This document shows, one piece after another, positions 16,205-24,540 of a stretch of 64,000 nucleotides of DNA. How positions within the stretch are numbered: position 1 is the stretch's first letter; every line of letters starts with the position of its first letter. The position numbers and the translations under genes were made by a program. Below the pieces are notes generated by a model, which was not told the DNA's origin, ran no database searches, and saw nothing but the letters and a program-made list of their open reading frames with translations. The DNA comes from Pyrobaculum oguniense TE7 (GTDB lineage: Archaea; Thermoproteota; Thermoprotei; Thermoproteales; Thermoproteaceae): positions 1,335,233 through 1,399,232 of the forward strand of contig CP003316.1 in assembly GCA_000247545.1 (NCBI GenBank). Reading direction: 5' to 3'.

Positions 16205-17806
16205 ATGCTGAGAAACGTTTTGTTGGGAGTTCTATTATTTGCCGCCGCGATTGTGGTATTGCAAACGTGGGTAGACGCTGTTGCGCAGAGAACTCCGTGG
16301 GGCAAAATAGTAGTGCAAAGCGGAGACGGGCAAGACGAGATAGAAGTAGTAATCTTAGAAGGGGGGAGGAGGTCAGACCGCGACTACGACTTCGCGATTG
16401 TGGGGATGGACGGAGAGATACGCACAAGACGGGCGGAGAGGGGCTACGGCAAAGTGGTGCTGGGCGCCTACCACGCCAAACTAGCTCAAATAGCCAAAGA
16501 ACTCGGCTACAACCCAACCGACGTTGAGCTGGGAGTTATTATTGAAATCGGGCGCCTCGTAGATCACAACGAAACACACATAGCGACAGAGAGAATGATA
16601 ATCTCAGCCCCCCTAAAGCCTGGAAAGCCAAACAAGATAAGGGTAGAAGTAGAATTCAAGCCACAAGCCAAAACATTGGTGCCCAAGCCAAAAAACTCAA
16701 CAAAGCCACACACGCGGGGCACATATGAAGTCCAAGCCTCTACCTCGCCACCCAGCTTAATTGAACAGGGCTGTCCCGCAATAAAAAGCCCATTTTCCAA
16801 CCCGGTATATACATGTTATGAGTGGAGGCTTGTGTCGAGCACGAAGAGCCAAGACACGCTAATCCCAAGCATGATCGTATACCTAGGCGCCAACGATGTA
16901 TACAACGCCAAATCTGTGTCCGTATATTCAGAGATAAAAGTAGGTCAAGACACAGGCCTGAGGCTGACTCTTCCCATAGGCGCCGTCTTATCTAAAGAGG
17001 GGAAGACATATCTACTAACACAAGGATTTACAGTAAACCTAGGCAGTAGTACTACGTTAATGCAAGCAAGTTGTCTATTTAGATCGAATAAGGAGACCCC
17101 CGCTTATTCAGAGTGTAGAGACATGCTAAGAGGCACCTCTACTACATTGCCAACTTATGATAGTAGTAGTCCTACAGGGGCGTGGGCGACCGTAGGGCCG
17201 CGGGGTGTATATTGGCAGGTGACATACGACATCTACTACGTGGCCTATGTGTACAACTGGACGTTGAGAAAATACGTAATTACGTACCAGTATAAAGTCG
17301 ACACAGCTACAGGCGTCTGGTCAGCGCCCTACGCAGAGCAGGTGGGCAACGGACAGTATAGATTCTGGCCTGAATTTAGAATCAACTCATATGAAATAGG
17401 CCGGGTCGTAACTTACTACAATACACCCGAGTGGAGTGGAGGACCGCCTAAATTCACGATTCAGAGCGGGGCAAGTTCTTACATTGCCATAGGTGTATAT
17501 CAAATCGTAAGTGAAGCTAATACACTGTTTTCAACTACGCCGTTTGCAGTACCCGCAACCCTTATTGCTTGTGCTTATACAGGTGGCTCCTTGTGCACTA
17601 TTGCCGCCACTGCGGCTACTTCGTTTGACGTTTCTTATGAGACGTCTATGTATTTAAGCCAGTTGGGAATAGTGCAAGCCGATTTGAGGTGTTCGGTGCC
17701 GTATGAAAGCACAGGCTTTACTATAAAGAACTACCTAGAAGGCATGGGCGTTGAGGTATATCTCCCCGCGGTGTTTATACATCTCCGCACCACTGCACGT
17801 TGTTAA
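16205..17806 (+). CDS. Secreted protein of unknown function
   Basis: 533 aa. N-terminal signal peptide (LLGVLLFAAAIVVLQTWVDA), then a mixed charged region to ~170, then a Ser/Thr/Tyr-rich beta-type region typical of archaeal exoproteins (for instance YWQVTYDIYYVAYVYNWTL). Six or more Cys (near CPAIKS, TCYEW, ASCLF, SECRD, LIACAYT, RCSVP) could form disulfides. No catalytic motif recognised and no C-terminal membrane anchor. It opens an accessory block of exported proteins. Confidence 0.7.
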   Translation: MLRNVLLGVLLFAAAIVVLQTWVDAVAQRTPWGKIVVQSGDGQDEIEVVILEGGRRSDRDYDFAIVGMDGEIRTRRAERGYGKVVLGAYHAKLAQIAKELGYNPTDVELGVIIEIGRLVDHNETHIATERMIISAPLKPGKPNKIRVEVEFKPQAKTLVPKPKNSTKPHTRGTYEVQASTSPPSLIEQGCPAIKSPFSNPVYTCYEWRLVSSTKSQDTLIPSMIVYLGANDVYNAKSVSVYSEIKVGQDTGLRLTLPIGAVLSKEGKTYLLTQGFTVNLGSSTTLMQASCLFRSNKETPAYSECRDMLRGTSTTLPTYDSSSPTGAWATVGPRGVYWQVTYDIYYVAYVYNWTLRKYVITYQYKVDTATGVWSAPYAEQVGNGQYRFWPEFRINSYEIGRVVTYYNTPEWSGGPPKFTIQSGASSYIAIGVYQIVSEANTLFSTTPFAVPATLIACAYTGGSLCTIAATAATSFDVSYETSMYLSQLGIVQADLRCSVPYESTGFTIKNYLEGMGVEVYLPAVFIHLRTTARC

Positions 17807-18014
17807 TACATTTACTTTTTCTCACCACGCCTATTGCGTCTTAAATACACGGCCTGGACATCCCACGCCGCCCTCTGGGCCTAGCTCTACGATGTTCATC
17901 AAAGGTACAAGCCAGGCGGCAATCGGCGCAGTTTCGTAAAATTTCAAAAGCAGACTCTACCCGCCTTGCTGTTTCTGTAGAGAGAGGTTTTAAGAGGAGT
18001 TGATAAAGTGGTAA

Positions 18015-18366
18015 TTGAAACACACAAAAGGGAATATGCCGACGCCCTGGCCTGTGCCAACGTTGTTAATAGTGCCAGAGAAGCTGGGCGTCGCAACCAA
18101 CGCGATTGTATGTCCCGAAGGATCTCCTCCAGGCGGCTGTATAGAAAACGTGCCAAGCGACGTAGATACCTACGTGTTAGTCGACGTGGTCTCTCTAAGC
18201 CAACTCCCACCTCTCAAAGGCCGCGTCTTTAGAACAGGCCACCGCGCCGCAGGCGACGAAATACCGGGGAATCCGGAAAGATAGCCGAGGCTGTGCAGCA
18301 ACACACTACGGCGTCGGGTATGCTGACAAATATGCTAGAGTCGAATAACAAATCGACAAAGAACTA
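18015..18366 (+). pseudogene. Possible broken gene fragment
   Basis: The plus strand reads LLIVPEKLGVATNAIVCPEG, followed by YVLVDVVSLSQLPPLKGRVF, to a stop near 18,284. A second frame then continues with GESGKIAEAVQQHTTASGML up to a stop near 18,366. The composition looks protein-like but no full frame exists and no family is recognised. It may be the tail of a decayed exported protein between the 533-aa gene and the serine-protease remnant. Confidence 0.3.
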
Positions 18367-18395
18367 ACGAAAAAAGACTTCAACTTCTTGTCATT

Positions 18396-19165
18396 ATGGA
18401 GCGTAAGGTGGTCTTCGGCTTAGCGCTGGCGGCCTTGGCTGTGTTAATAATGTCCGCAACTTATCCAGATTCAGAAGTTCAGACCCCTTTTCGCAGGTGT
18501 TCAGTACGAGGCGAGGTGGGGGCTGTTTGAGCTCTTCAGCTCGATATGTAGCCTAGGCTATCCAGTGGCGCTATCTTCATCGCCTAATCAACCGTGGGGC
18601 TACATATCGGCGGCTCACTGCATCGAGTCAAGAGTGGGGGTGAGTATATACCAGCCCACTAAAGGATCCGATACATACATCGGAACTTCAAGGGCGGACA
18701 AGATTTCCGTATCTCTTGACGCATATGCCATAGATATTAGCGATAAATCAATTATCAGTAACTATGTAATAAGCCTACCTGCGGGGGCTAGATACGCAAT
18801 TTTGAAATACTACACAGACTCAGAACTGGGTAGCATGATAGGGGACGCCTTGTGCAAGACTGGTAGAACTACACTAACTGTGGAAACCTAAACGGCTTTC
18901 GAGCAGACTCGGGCCGGAGATGGGTAGTGGCCAGCGGTCCTCCTTGGTGTGATTCCGGACCTTGGCTGAGGGCGATAGCGGAGGAGTTGTGTGGTATTAC
19001 TATGGAAGTAGCATCGCTGTGGCTGGCATAGGCTACGGCATGGATTCAGGCAGGTGTTGTAGGTACTTCACTGCATGGGATGGACAGCAGTATTACGGAT
19101 GTGATAACTTCCGCAGCGCTGATATGATTAATAAAGCCTTGGGAGTAGTGGGGTGGAGATGGTGA
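18396..19165 (+). pseudogene. Frameshifted chymotrypsin-like (S1) secreted serine protease
   Basis: Joined across frames it reads: signal peptide MERKVVFGLALAALAVLIMS, then FAGVQYEARWGLFELFSSIC, then GYISAAHCIES with the catalytic His (18616-18618), VSLDAYAIDI with the Asp (18718-18720), CGNLNGFRADSGRRWVVAS and GDSGGVVWYYY with the Ser (18977-18979). Frame changes are needed near 18,510, 18,880 and 18,962. All three triad codons are intact although the frame is lost, so inactivation looks recent. A TATA-like aaaaaag lies about 24 bases before the ATG. The next gene starts inside its stop region. Confidence 0.7.
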
Positions 19166-20019
19166 GGCCTATGGTCTTGCTCGCCGTTGCGCTGGCCGTT
19201 GCCGTGCAGGCGGGGGTGCTGTATGTGAACATGTCGAAGTACGTCGTCGAGGTTAACACCACCTGCGGGCCTGCGTATATATTCACGGCGCCGTTTGACT
19301 ACGCCCCTAACCTGGGCAAGTGGCTCGTCGAGGAGGGGTTCGTCCAGAAGTACGACAGCCCAATCCGCAAGAAGGCTAGGGAGATGCTCGGCATAGAGTC
19401 TGAGGACAGGGCGACTCTGGATCAGTGGAAGTCGCTTGTTGCGCTCAGCCAGTCTCTGCTAAGCGACAAGGTGCGGGCTGTGGAGGGCGTGTTAAGAGGG
19501 GCCGGCGTCGAGGTTATAGAGGTGGGCGGCGTGGACACGGTGAAGATCCCCAGCGACAAGGTCAACAACGGCTCTGTATACGCCTTCGTTAGGCTGAGCG
19601 GGAGGCTCAGCGTGCTCAAAGACTTGGAGAGAGTTGCAGACCAGTACAACATATCCATCCTGGTCATAGACCTCCCAAGAGTCAGAGCCCATGCGGCAAA
19701 CAAAACTGTCGACTCAATACCTGGCCTAGGCGCCCCCACACACGGCTTAGCGACTGTTACGATGTTTGGGCAGTTCGGCGACCTGGCCTACTACGTGCGC
19801 CGGCCAGACGAAAAGACCATCAAGGCTGTTGAAAAATATTTACGGGAGAGGGAGCTGTGCGGCGTCGCTGTGTTGTTCGTCCCAGGCGAGGGGTACGTCC
19901 CCCGCCTATTGACCGCTGAAACGCGGAGGGGATCTCCCGTTCTGTCCCTAGTGGCGCTGGCCGCCGGCGCGGCGGCAGTGGCGGCGGCGCTTCTCCTTTT
20001 GTTTAGGAGACGCGTTTAG
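19159..20019 (+). CDS. Exported membrane-anchored partner of the S1 protease remnant
   Basis: ~286 aa. Signal peptide (VLLAVALAVAVQAGVLYV), a soluble exterior region, and a C-terminal anchor (LVALAAGAAAVAAALLLL followed by FRRRV). The exterior shows a strand-helix-strand unit (SVYAFVRLSGRLSVLKDLER, then ISILVIDLP) and a second unit near residues 200-255 with one Cys (ELCGVAVLF). The ATG lies within the overlapping end of the protease frame. The minus-strand gene at 21,065-21,976 has the same layout and position relative to another S1 protease, so the two look like paralogous partners. Function unknown. Confidence 0.7.
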   Translation: MVRPMVLLAVALAVAVQAGVLYVNMSKYVVEVNTTCGPAYIFTAPFDYAPNLGKWLVEEGFVQKYDSPIRKKAREMLGIESEDRATLDQWKSLVALSQSLLSDKVRAVEGVLRGAGVEVIEVGGVDTVKIPSDKVNNGSVYAFVRLSGRLSVLKDLERVADQYNISILVIDLPRVRAHAANKTVDSIPGLGAPTHGLATVTMFGQFGDLAYYVRRPDEKTIKAVEKYLRERELCGVAVLFVPGEGYVPRLLTAETRRGSPVLSLVALAAGAAAVAAALLLLFRRRV

Positions 20020-20025
20020 AAACCC

Positions 20026-20991
20026 TTATTTTTTCTCGGCCCTCCAGTCTACTAGGCTGTGCACGGGCTTGCCTTTCAGCTTCATTACATGCGCCGTGGC
20101 TGAGAGGGCGGCGGCGACGCCCATGGCGGCTGATATCACCGCCTGTTTGTATGGATAGGCCACGATGTCGCCGGCGGCGAAGACGCCTGGGGTCTTCGTC
20201 CTGCCCTCCCAGTCCGCTATTATCTCCCCCCTCTCGTTAAGGTCTACGAGGTGCTTCACGAAGTCGCTTTTCGTGACGTAGCCCACCTCGACAAACACGG
20301 CGGAGACGGGGAGCTCTTGCACCTCGCCCGTCTTCCTGTTCTTAACCACCACGGCCCTCACCTTCGTATCGCCCTTTATCTCCACGACCTCGCTGTTCGG
20401 CACGAAGACGGCTTTGCCAAGCCTCTTGGCTTGTTCTATAAACTCGTCGTCGTGTATCGGCTTGTCACCTGGGAAAATCCAGTAGAACTTGTTGGCCACC
20501 GAGGAGAGTATGGTCACGGGCTCCCTGGCCAAGTCCCCCCAGCTCACCAGCGCCACGTCTTGGCCTTTGAAAAACGGCGCGTCGCAAATGGTGCAGTAGG
20601 AGACGCCCCTGTTCTTGAACTTGGCCTCCCCGGGTACGTTCAGCTCCTTCGGCGTCTTGCCGAAGGCCAGGACTACAGCCAACGCCTTATACTCGTCGCC
20701 CCCCTCCGTCTTCACCACGAAGACGTCGCCCTGCTTCTCCACCGTTTTCACCTCGTCGAAGATAATCTCCGCGCCGAAGGCCCTAGCCTGTTGCTCAACG
20801 CGCTTGGCAAGCTCGGGGCCGGAGATCTTGGCGATTGCCGGGTAGTTCTCGATGAGAGTCGTCATGTTCAGCTGGCCGCCGAGATCCTTGCTAATGACCA
20901 GCGTCTTGAGCCTCTGCCTAGCCGCGTACAAAGCCGCCGAGAGACCCGCTATCCCCGCCCCCACAATGATCACATCGTAATCCGCCTCCAT
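20026..20991 (-). CDS. Thioredoxin-reductase-like flavoprotein without a normal NAD(P)H motif
   Basis: 321 aa. FAD site DVIIVGAGIAGLSAALYAAR, redox-active disulfide YCTICDAPFF, and C-terminal FAD block TPGVFAAGDIVAYPYKQ are intact. The pyridine nucleotide Rossmann motif normally GGGDSAxEE reads VSWGDLAREP, and the NADPH-phosphate HRR motif is IFPGDK. The enzyme may therefore take electrons from NADH in an altered site, ferredoxin or another donor. It lies between two secreted-protease modules. TATA (RC of tttaaaaa, 21013-21020) lies about 25 bases before the ATG. Confidence 0.88.
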   Translation of the reverse strand: MEADYDVIIVGAGIAGLSAALYAARQRLKTLVISKDLGGQLNMTTLIENYPAIAKISGPELAKRVEQQARAFGAEIIFDEVKTVEKQGDVFVVKTEGGDEYKALAVVLAFGKTPKELNVPGEAKFKNRGVSYCTICDAPFFKGQDVALVSWGDLAREPVTILSSVANKFYWIFPGDKPIHDDEFIEQAKRLGKAVFVPNSEVVEIKGDTKVRAVVVKNRKTGEVQELPVSAVFVEVGYVTKSDFVKHLVDLNERGEIIADWEGRTKTPGVFAAGDIVAYPYKQAVISAAMGVAAALSATAHVMKLKGKPVHSLVDWRAEKK

Positions 20992-21064
20992 GGCACCCTT
21001 CCCCGCGTGGTGTTTAAAAAATTTCGCACAGAAGAGGGGTAAAGAAGTACGACGTGTTAAAAAA

Positions 21065-21976
21065 CTACCGTTTTCTCCCCCCAGCCCCGTACATTATAGC
21101 CGCAAGCGCCGCCACCGCCACAAGCAAGGACACCAGCAACACGCTACCCGCCGAGCCGCTTGGGCGCTCCGCCGACAGCGCCGCGGGCGCGCCCTCGGCA
21201 TCAGACACCCCGCTAGGTGGGGGCTCCCCCAATGACACAGTGGGCTTGTTCCCCACGGCAAAATCTTCTAAAGGCGACTGCTCCACAACAAGTGCGCCGC
21301 TTGTTGTAGACCTCTCCCGTGCCGGGTAGTAGTAAAACTTAGACGCGAAGTATACCATTGGGTACTCACACGGCACCACCGTCCTCATCTGTGCCGCCAC
21401 CTTGTCGGCCTCTTCGTCTGTAGCGTTTATAATTATGAGCACCACTAGAGGCGCGTCAAACATAAACCCCAGGAAGTAGCTCCTATTCCCATATATTCTG
21501 CTGTACCTCAATGCCCACTCTATGACCATTTCGGTCATCTTCTCCCGACCGGGGTACTCGGGGGCTGTGGCATTGATGTAGAAGACCGTCAGCCCTACAT
21601 CCAGCCCCCTGGCCTTTCTCAAGACGTGATCTACCAGCGACTTGTTGCCGAATATGTACACCTCAACGGCTATATCGACTTGGTCATGTCCCAACTCCTT
21701 TGCGCGTCTCAAGGTGCCCTCGTCGAGTATTTCGTCGCCGCGGATGTATACGCCCCGCAACTTCTTCAAGCCTTCTACAAACGCCCTGGCCGACGGCAAC
21801 ATCTTAGCGGCCTTGTCCACCTCCACGCGGGCCACGGACTTTGCCACCGTTGGCACATCTTGAGTCTTTACGAGATAGCAAGTCTTGTTCACGACCACGC
21901 CGCCGAAGTCGTACACAACCTGCGGCGCCGCAAGCAACAACACGGCAACCGCTAATATAAACAAGAGCGGCCTCAT
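21065..21976 (-). CDS. Exported membrane-anchored partner of the second S1 protease-like gene
   Basis: 303 aa. Signal peptide (LLFILAVAVLLLAAPQVV), an exterior region with several Asn-x-Ser/Thr sites, a Ser/Pro/Ala-rich stalk (~255-280), and a C-terminal anchor (SVLLVSLLVAVAALAAIMYG followed by GRKR). The segment YFLGFMFDAPLVVLIIINAT and the following VVPCEYPMVYFAS can be laid against residues 200-255 of the plus-strand partner at 19,159, including a single Cys and a Y-x-P. It directly follows the S1 protease-like gene on the minus strand. Function unknown. Confidence 0.7.
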   Translation of the reverse strand: MRPLLFILAVAVLLLAAPQVVYDFGGVVVNKTCYLVKTQDVPTVAKSVARVEVDKAAKMLPSARAFVEGLKKLRGVYIRGDEILDEGTLRRAKELGHDQVDIAVEVYIFGNKSLVDHVLRKARGLDVGLTVFYINATAPEYPGREKMTEMVIEWALRYSRIYGNRSYFLGFMFDAPLVVLIIINATDEEADKVAAQMRTVVPCEYPMVYFASKFYYYPARERSTTSGALVVEQSPLEDFAVGNKPTVSLGEPPPSGVSDAEGAPAALSAERPSGSAGSVLLVSLLVAVAALAAIMYGAGGRKR

Positions 21977-21999
21977 GACCTATACGTATATAGGTAGAC

Positions 22000-22777
22000 T
22001 TATAATCTGTTGAGCGCCTCGTGGATAGGCGCAACAAGTAATACTGTCGGATTGCTCTCCGCATTGCCGCCTTGTATTAAGCCTAAAATATTTGCATAGT
22101 AGACGGTCATTGAGTCTATCCTCTGGCTCCACATGTAGAACACAGGCCCGCCACCATCGCCGCGACAAGCGCTTATTTTCTGCGATTGGCCTTTAACCAA
22201 CAGATAACTAAGCGTTATTGCCCCACGCTCATCCCGTACTGGCCCGTAATATTCTATACTGAGTCCCGAATCATAGCCACAACGGAATCCGAGCTTTGAG
22301 TAGCCGGACATCGGAGCGGTTGACGGCGTGTAGTACCAGTTTACTAGCGCGTTTTGGGAGAACCCCACCGCTGATGTGGCTATCCAGGGCCTGACCAATC
22401 TGTCGGAGACTTCTATATCTTATCAACGCCGCGTCGACTGACGGCTGGCCGCTGTAGTAGCTGTCCCTGAGCACAGTGCCGATGTAGTTGTTTACCTGAG
22501 AGCTTCTGTACGGCTGGTAGACCACGTCCTGGTAGTACTGATTTGTGCAGTGGCCGGCGGTTAGGAACCCAAACACTCTGCCACTCCCCTCGTACCAATA
22601 TACCGGCACGCCGAGGCTACAATATCCCACTAGGATATACCTATCGGGAGTTTGATAATACCCCACTTCTATCATGATGCCGCCTGCAAGGTCGTTCCAC
22701 CTATCAGTTAGCGACAGCGCGCTGGCCGCGACCGCCAATAGCAATGCGGCAACGCCTATCAGTTTGGAGTTGGGCAT
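22000..22777 (-). pseudogene. Frameshifted S1 protease-like gene with Ser to Gly change
   Basis: Two overlapping frames join near 22,398-22,420. First part: signal peptide (LIGVAALLLAVAASALSL), VFGFLTAGHCTNQ with the His (22550-22552), PSVDAALIRY with the Asp (22433-22435). Second part: VRPWIATSAVGFSQNALVNW, then FRCGYDSGLS and SACRGDGGGPVFY. The family motif GDSGGP reads GDGGGP: the nucleophile codon (22153-22155) is GGT. So it is both shifted and missing its Ser. It could be a dead gene, or a non-catalytic homologue with a frame change. Its partner gene follows 23 bases later. Confidence 0.7.
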
Positions 22778-22893
22778 ATTCCGTTGTTCTGAACGCCTTT
22801 TTTTACTTTAGCCTTTCAACGAATTTTCTTTCGTTTTTTAGCTATTCCGCTGTGGGAGGGAAAGTTTTTTAATGGGGTTCTATTGGGGGGCTG

Positions 22894-23373
22894 ATGTCCT
22901 CTTCGAAAGAGCAGGAGGCGCAGAAGGGGAAGCAGGGGTGGATTACGCCAGCGGTGATCCCGCCTGAGGAGTGGGCGACGTTTAGGTACAGGGGCAAGAC
23001 TCTGGAGGAGCTCCTCAACATGCCCATGGACGAGTTCATAAAGCTGTTGCCGGCTAGGCAGAGGAGGAGCTTGAGGAGGGGGCTTAAACCGGAGCACCGC
23101 AAGCTTTTGGAGAAGATAAGGAAGGCCAAGAGGCTGGCGGCCCAGGGGAAGAAGGTTGTTATTAAGACCCACTGCCGCGACATGATCATCCTCCCCGAAA
23201 TGGTCGGGCTGACAATCCAGGTTTACAACGGCATCACGTACATCCCGGTGTATATCTCGCCTTGGCACATAGGGCACTACCTCGGCGAGTTCGCCTTGAC
23301 GACGAAAATTGTGCAACACGGCGAGCCGGGCCTCAAGGCGACGAGGTCGTCGTTGCACATAGCGGCGAAGTAG
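22894..23373 (+). CDS. rps19: 30S ribosomal protein S19
   Basis: 159 aa. After a crenarchaeal N-terminal extension, the S19 core: [75 protein letters not shown]. Binds 16S rRNA in the head. Its TATA box tttttaat lies about 26 bases upstream. It leads S17 by one base, but L2, L22 and S3, its usual archaeal neighbours, are absent or displaced. Confidence 0.96.
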   Translation: MSSSKEQEAQKGKQGWITPAVIPPEEWATFRYRGKTLEELLNMPMDEFIKLLPARQRRSLRRGLKPEHRKLLEKIRKAKRLAAQGKKVVIKTHCRDMIILPEMVGLTIQVYNGITYIPVYISPWHIGHYLGEFALTTKIVQHGEPGLKATRSSLHIAAK

Positions 23374-23374
23374 T

Positions 23375-23815
23375 ATGGCGTCGATAAAGCTACAGTCAAG
23401 ACCGCGCCCGGGGGACACCTTTACTCTGCCCAGCGGCAAGAAGGTGGAGGTGAGGGATATAGGCATACCCTGGGTATTGCCGCCTGCCGCCGTATGCGAC
23501 GACCCTCTGTGCCCGTGGCATGGCCACCTCAAAGTTCGCCTTAAGTTACTGGAGGTGGCTGTCGAGAAGGCGAGGATGCGCAAAGCCGCCGTCGTGGTCC
23601 ACGAGTGGCTCCACTACATCAGGAAGTACAACAGGTACGAGCGGCGGAGGAGGAAGCTACACGTGAGAGTTCCCGAGTGCATAGAGGTCAAGCCCGGCGA
23701 TAAGGTAATTATTGCCGAGACGAGGCCCCTCTCTAAGACCATTTCCTGGGTCGTTATCGGCAAGAAGGAGGACGTCACGGAGTGGAAGGCCAAACACGAG
23801 ACTCTCCAGGTGTAG
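23375..23815 (+). CDS. rps17: 30S ribosomal protein S17
   Basis: 146 aa, longer than most archaeal S17. Core: VCDDPLCPWHGHLKVRLKLL, RKAAVVVHEWLHYIRKYNRY, a basic RRRRKLHVRVPECIEVKPGD, then VIIAETRPLSKTISWVVIG. The CDDPLCPWHG motif is archaeal. It follows S19 by one base; in most archaea it lies after L29 and Rpp29, so the order here is rearranged. Confidence 0.95.
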   Translation: MASIKLQSRPRPGDTFTLPSGKKVEVRDIGIPWVLPPAAVCDDPLCPWHGHLKVRLKLLEVAVEKARMRKAAVVVHEWLHYIRKYNRYERRRRKLHVRVPECIEVKPGDKVIIAETRPLSKTISWVVIGKKEDVTEWKAKHETLQV

Positions 23816-23839
23816 CGCTTTTTACCCCCAACCCCAGGC

Positions 23840-24469
23840 GTGGAATTCATCGTCCTTGTAGACACTAGGGAGCATGCCCAGGAGGTAGTTAGGCGCATCA
23901 AGGAGGCAGGGTGCGGGGTCCTCAAGACTAAGCTGGAGGCCGGCGACTACGTAGCCGGCGAGTTTGTCTTTGAACGGAAGAGCGTAGACGACTTCGTCAA
24001 CTCGGTGATAGAGGGGAGGGTCTTCGAGCAGGCCGAGAGGCTCAAGTCCTCCGGTCTGAAGCCCGTCGTCGTGGTGGAGGGCGACCTCTGGAGGGAGCTC
24101 AGGTATAGGAGAATTTCGCCAAACGCCGTGCTCGGGGCGTTGCTCGCCCTAAGCTCCATGGGCGTCGGGCTGGTCTACACAGAGGACAAAGCCCAGACAG
24201 GCGCGCTGATCTGCCTCGCGGCGAGGCGGGCGAAAAAGGCGGCGAGGGCCCCCGCCCCAAAGAAGAGGGAGGCCGACGTGAGGAGCCTCCAGATAGCCCT
24301 CCTAGCCTCCCTCCCCGGCATTGGGCCGAGGCGCGCCGAGGAGTTGTTGAGGAAGTACGGCACGCCGCTAAACGCGTTGCTCAACTACAAGTCGTGGGAG
24401 GTAGATAGCAAAAGCCACACCTTAATAAAGAGGGTGTTGGAAACCCCTTCGACGCCGACAACACCCTAG
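23840..24469 (+). CDS. xpf: XPF/ERCC4-type DNA structure-specific endonuclease (crenarchaeal short form)
   Basis: 209 aa, the helicase-less crenarchaeal XPF. ERCC4 nuclease domain: VDTREHAQEV, then EFVFERKSVDDFVNS (ERKxxxD core). Then a linker rich in Lys/Ala and a C-terminal tandem helix-hairpin-helix (LLASLPGIGPRRAEELLRKY). Works as a dimer with PCNA on flaps and 3' structures. Starts at a GTG 24 bases after S17. The location next to ribosomal genes may just reflect an operon fusion. Confidence 0.93.
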   Translation: MEFIVLVDTREHAQEVVRRIKEAGCGVLKTKLEAGDYVAGEFVFERKSVDDFVNSVIEGRVFEQAERLKSSGLKPVVVVEGDLWRELRYRRISPNAVLGALLALSSMGVGLVYTEDKAQTGALICLAARRAKKAARAPAPKKREADVRSLQIALLASLPGIGPRRAEELLRKYGTPLNALLNYKSWEVDSKSHTLIKRVLETPSTPTTP

Positions 24470-24540
24470 ACGGCTACCTAGGCTCCTAATCCACCTCAGA
24501 GACCGGGACGAAAAATTTAAAAAGAAGTTTCCTGATGAGT

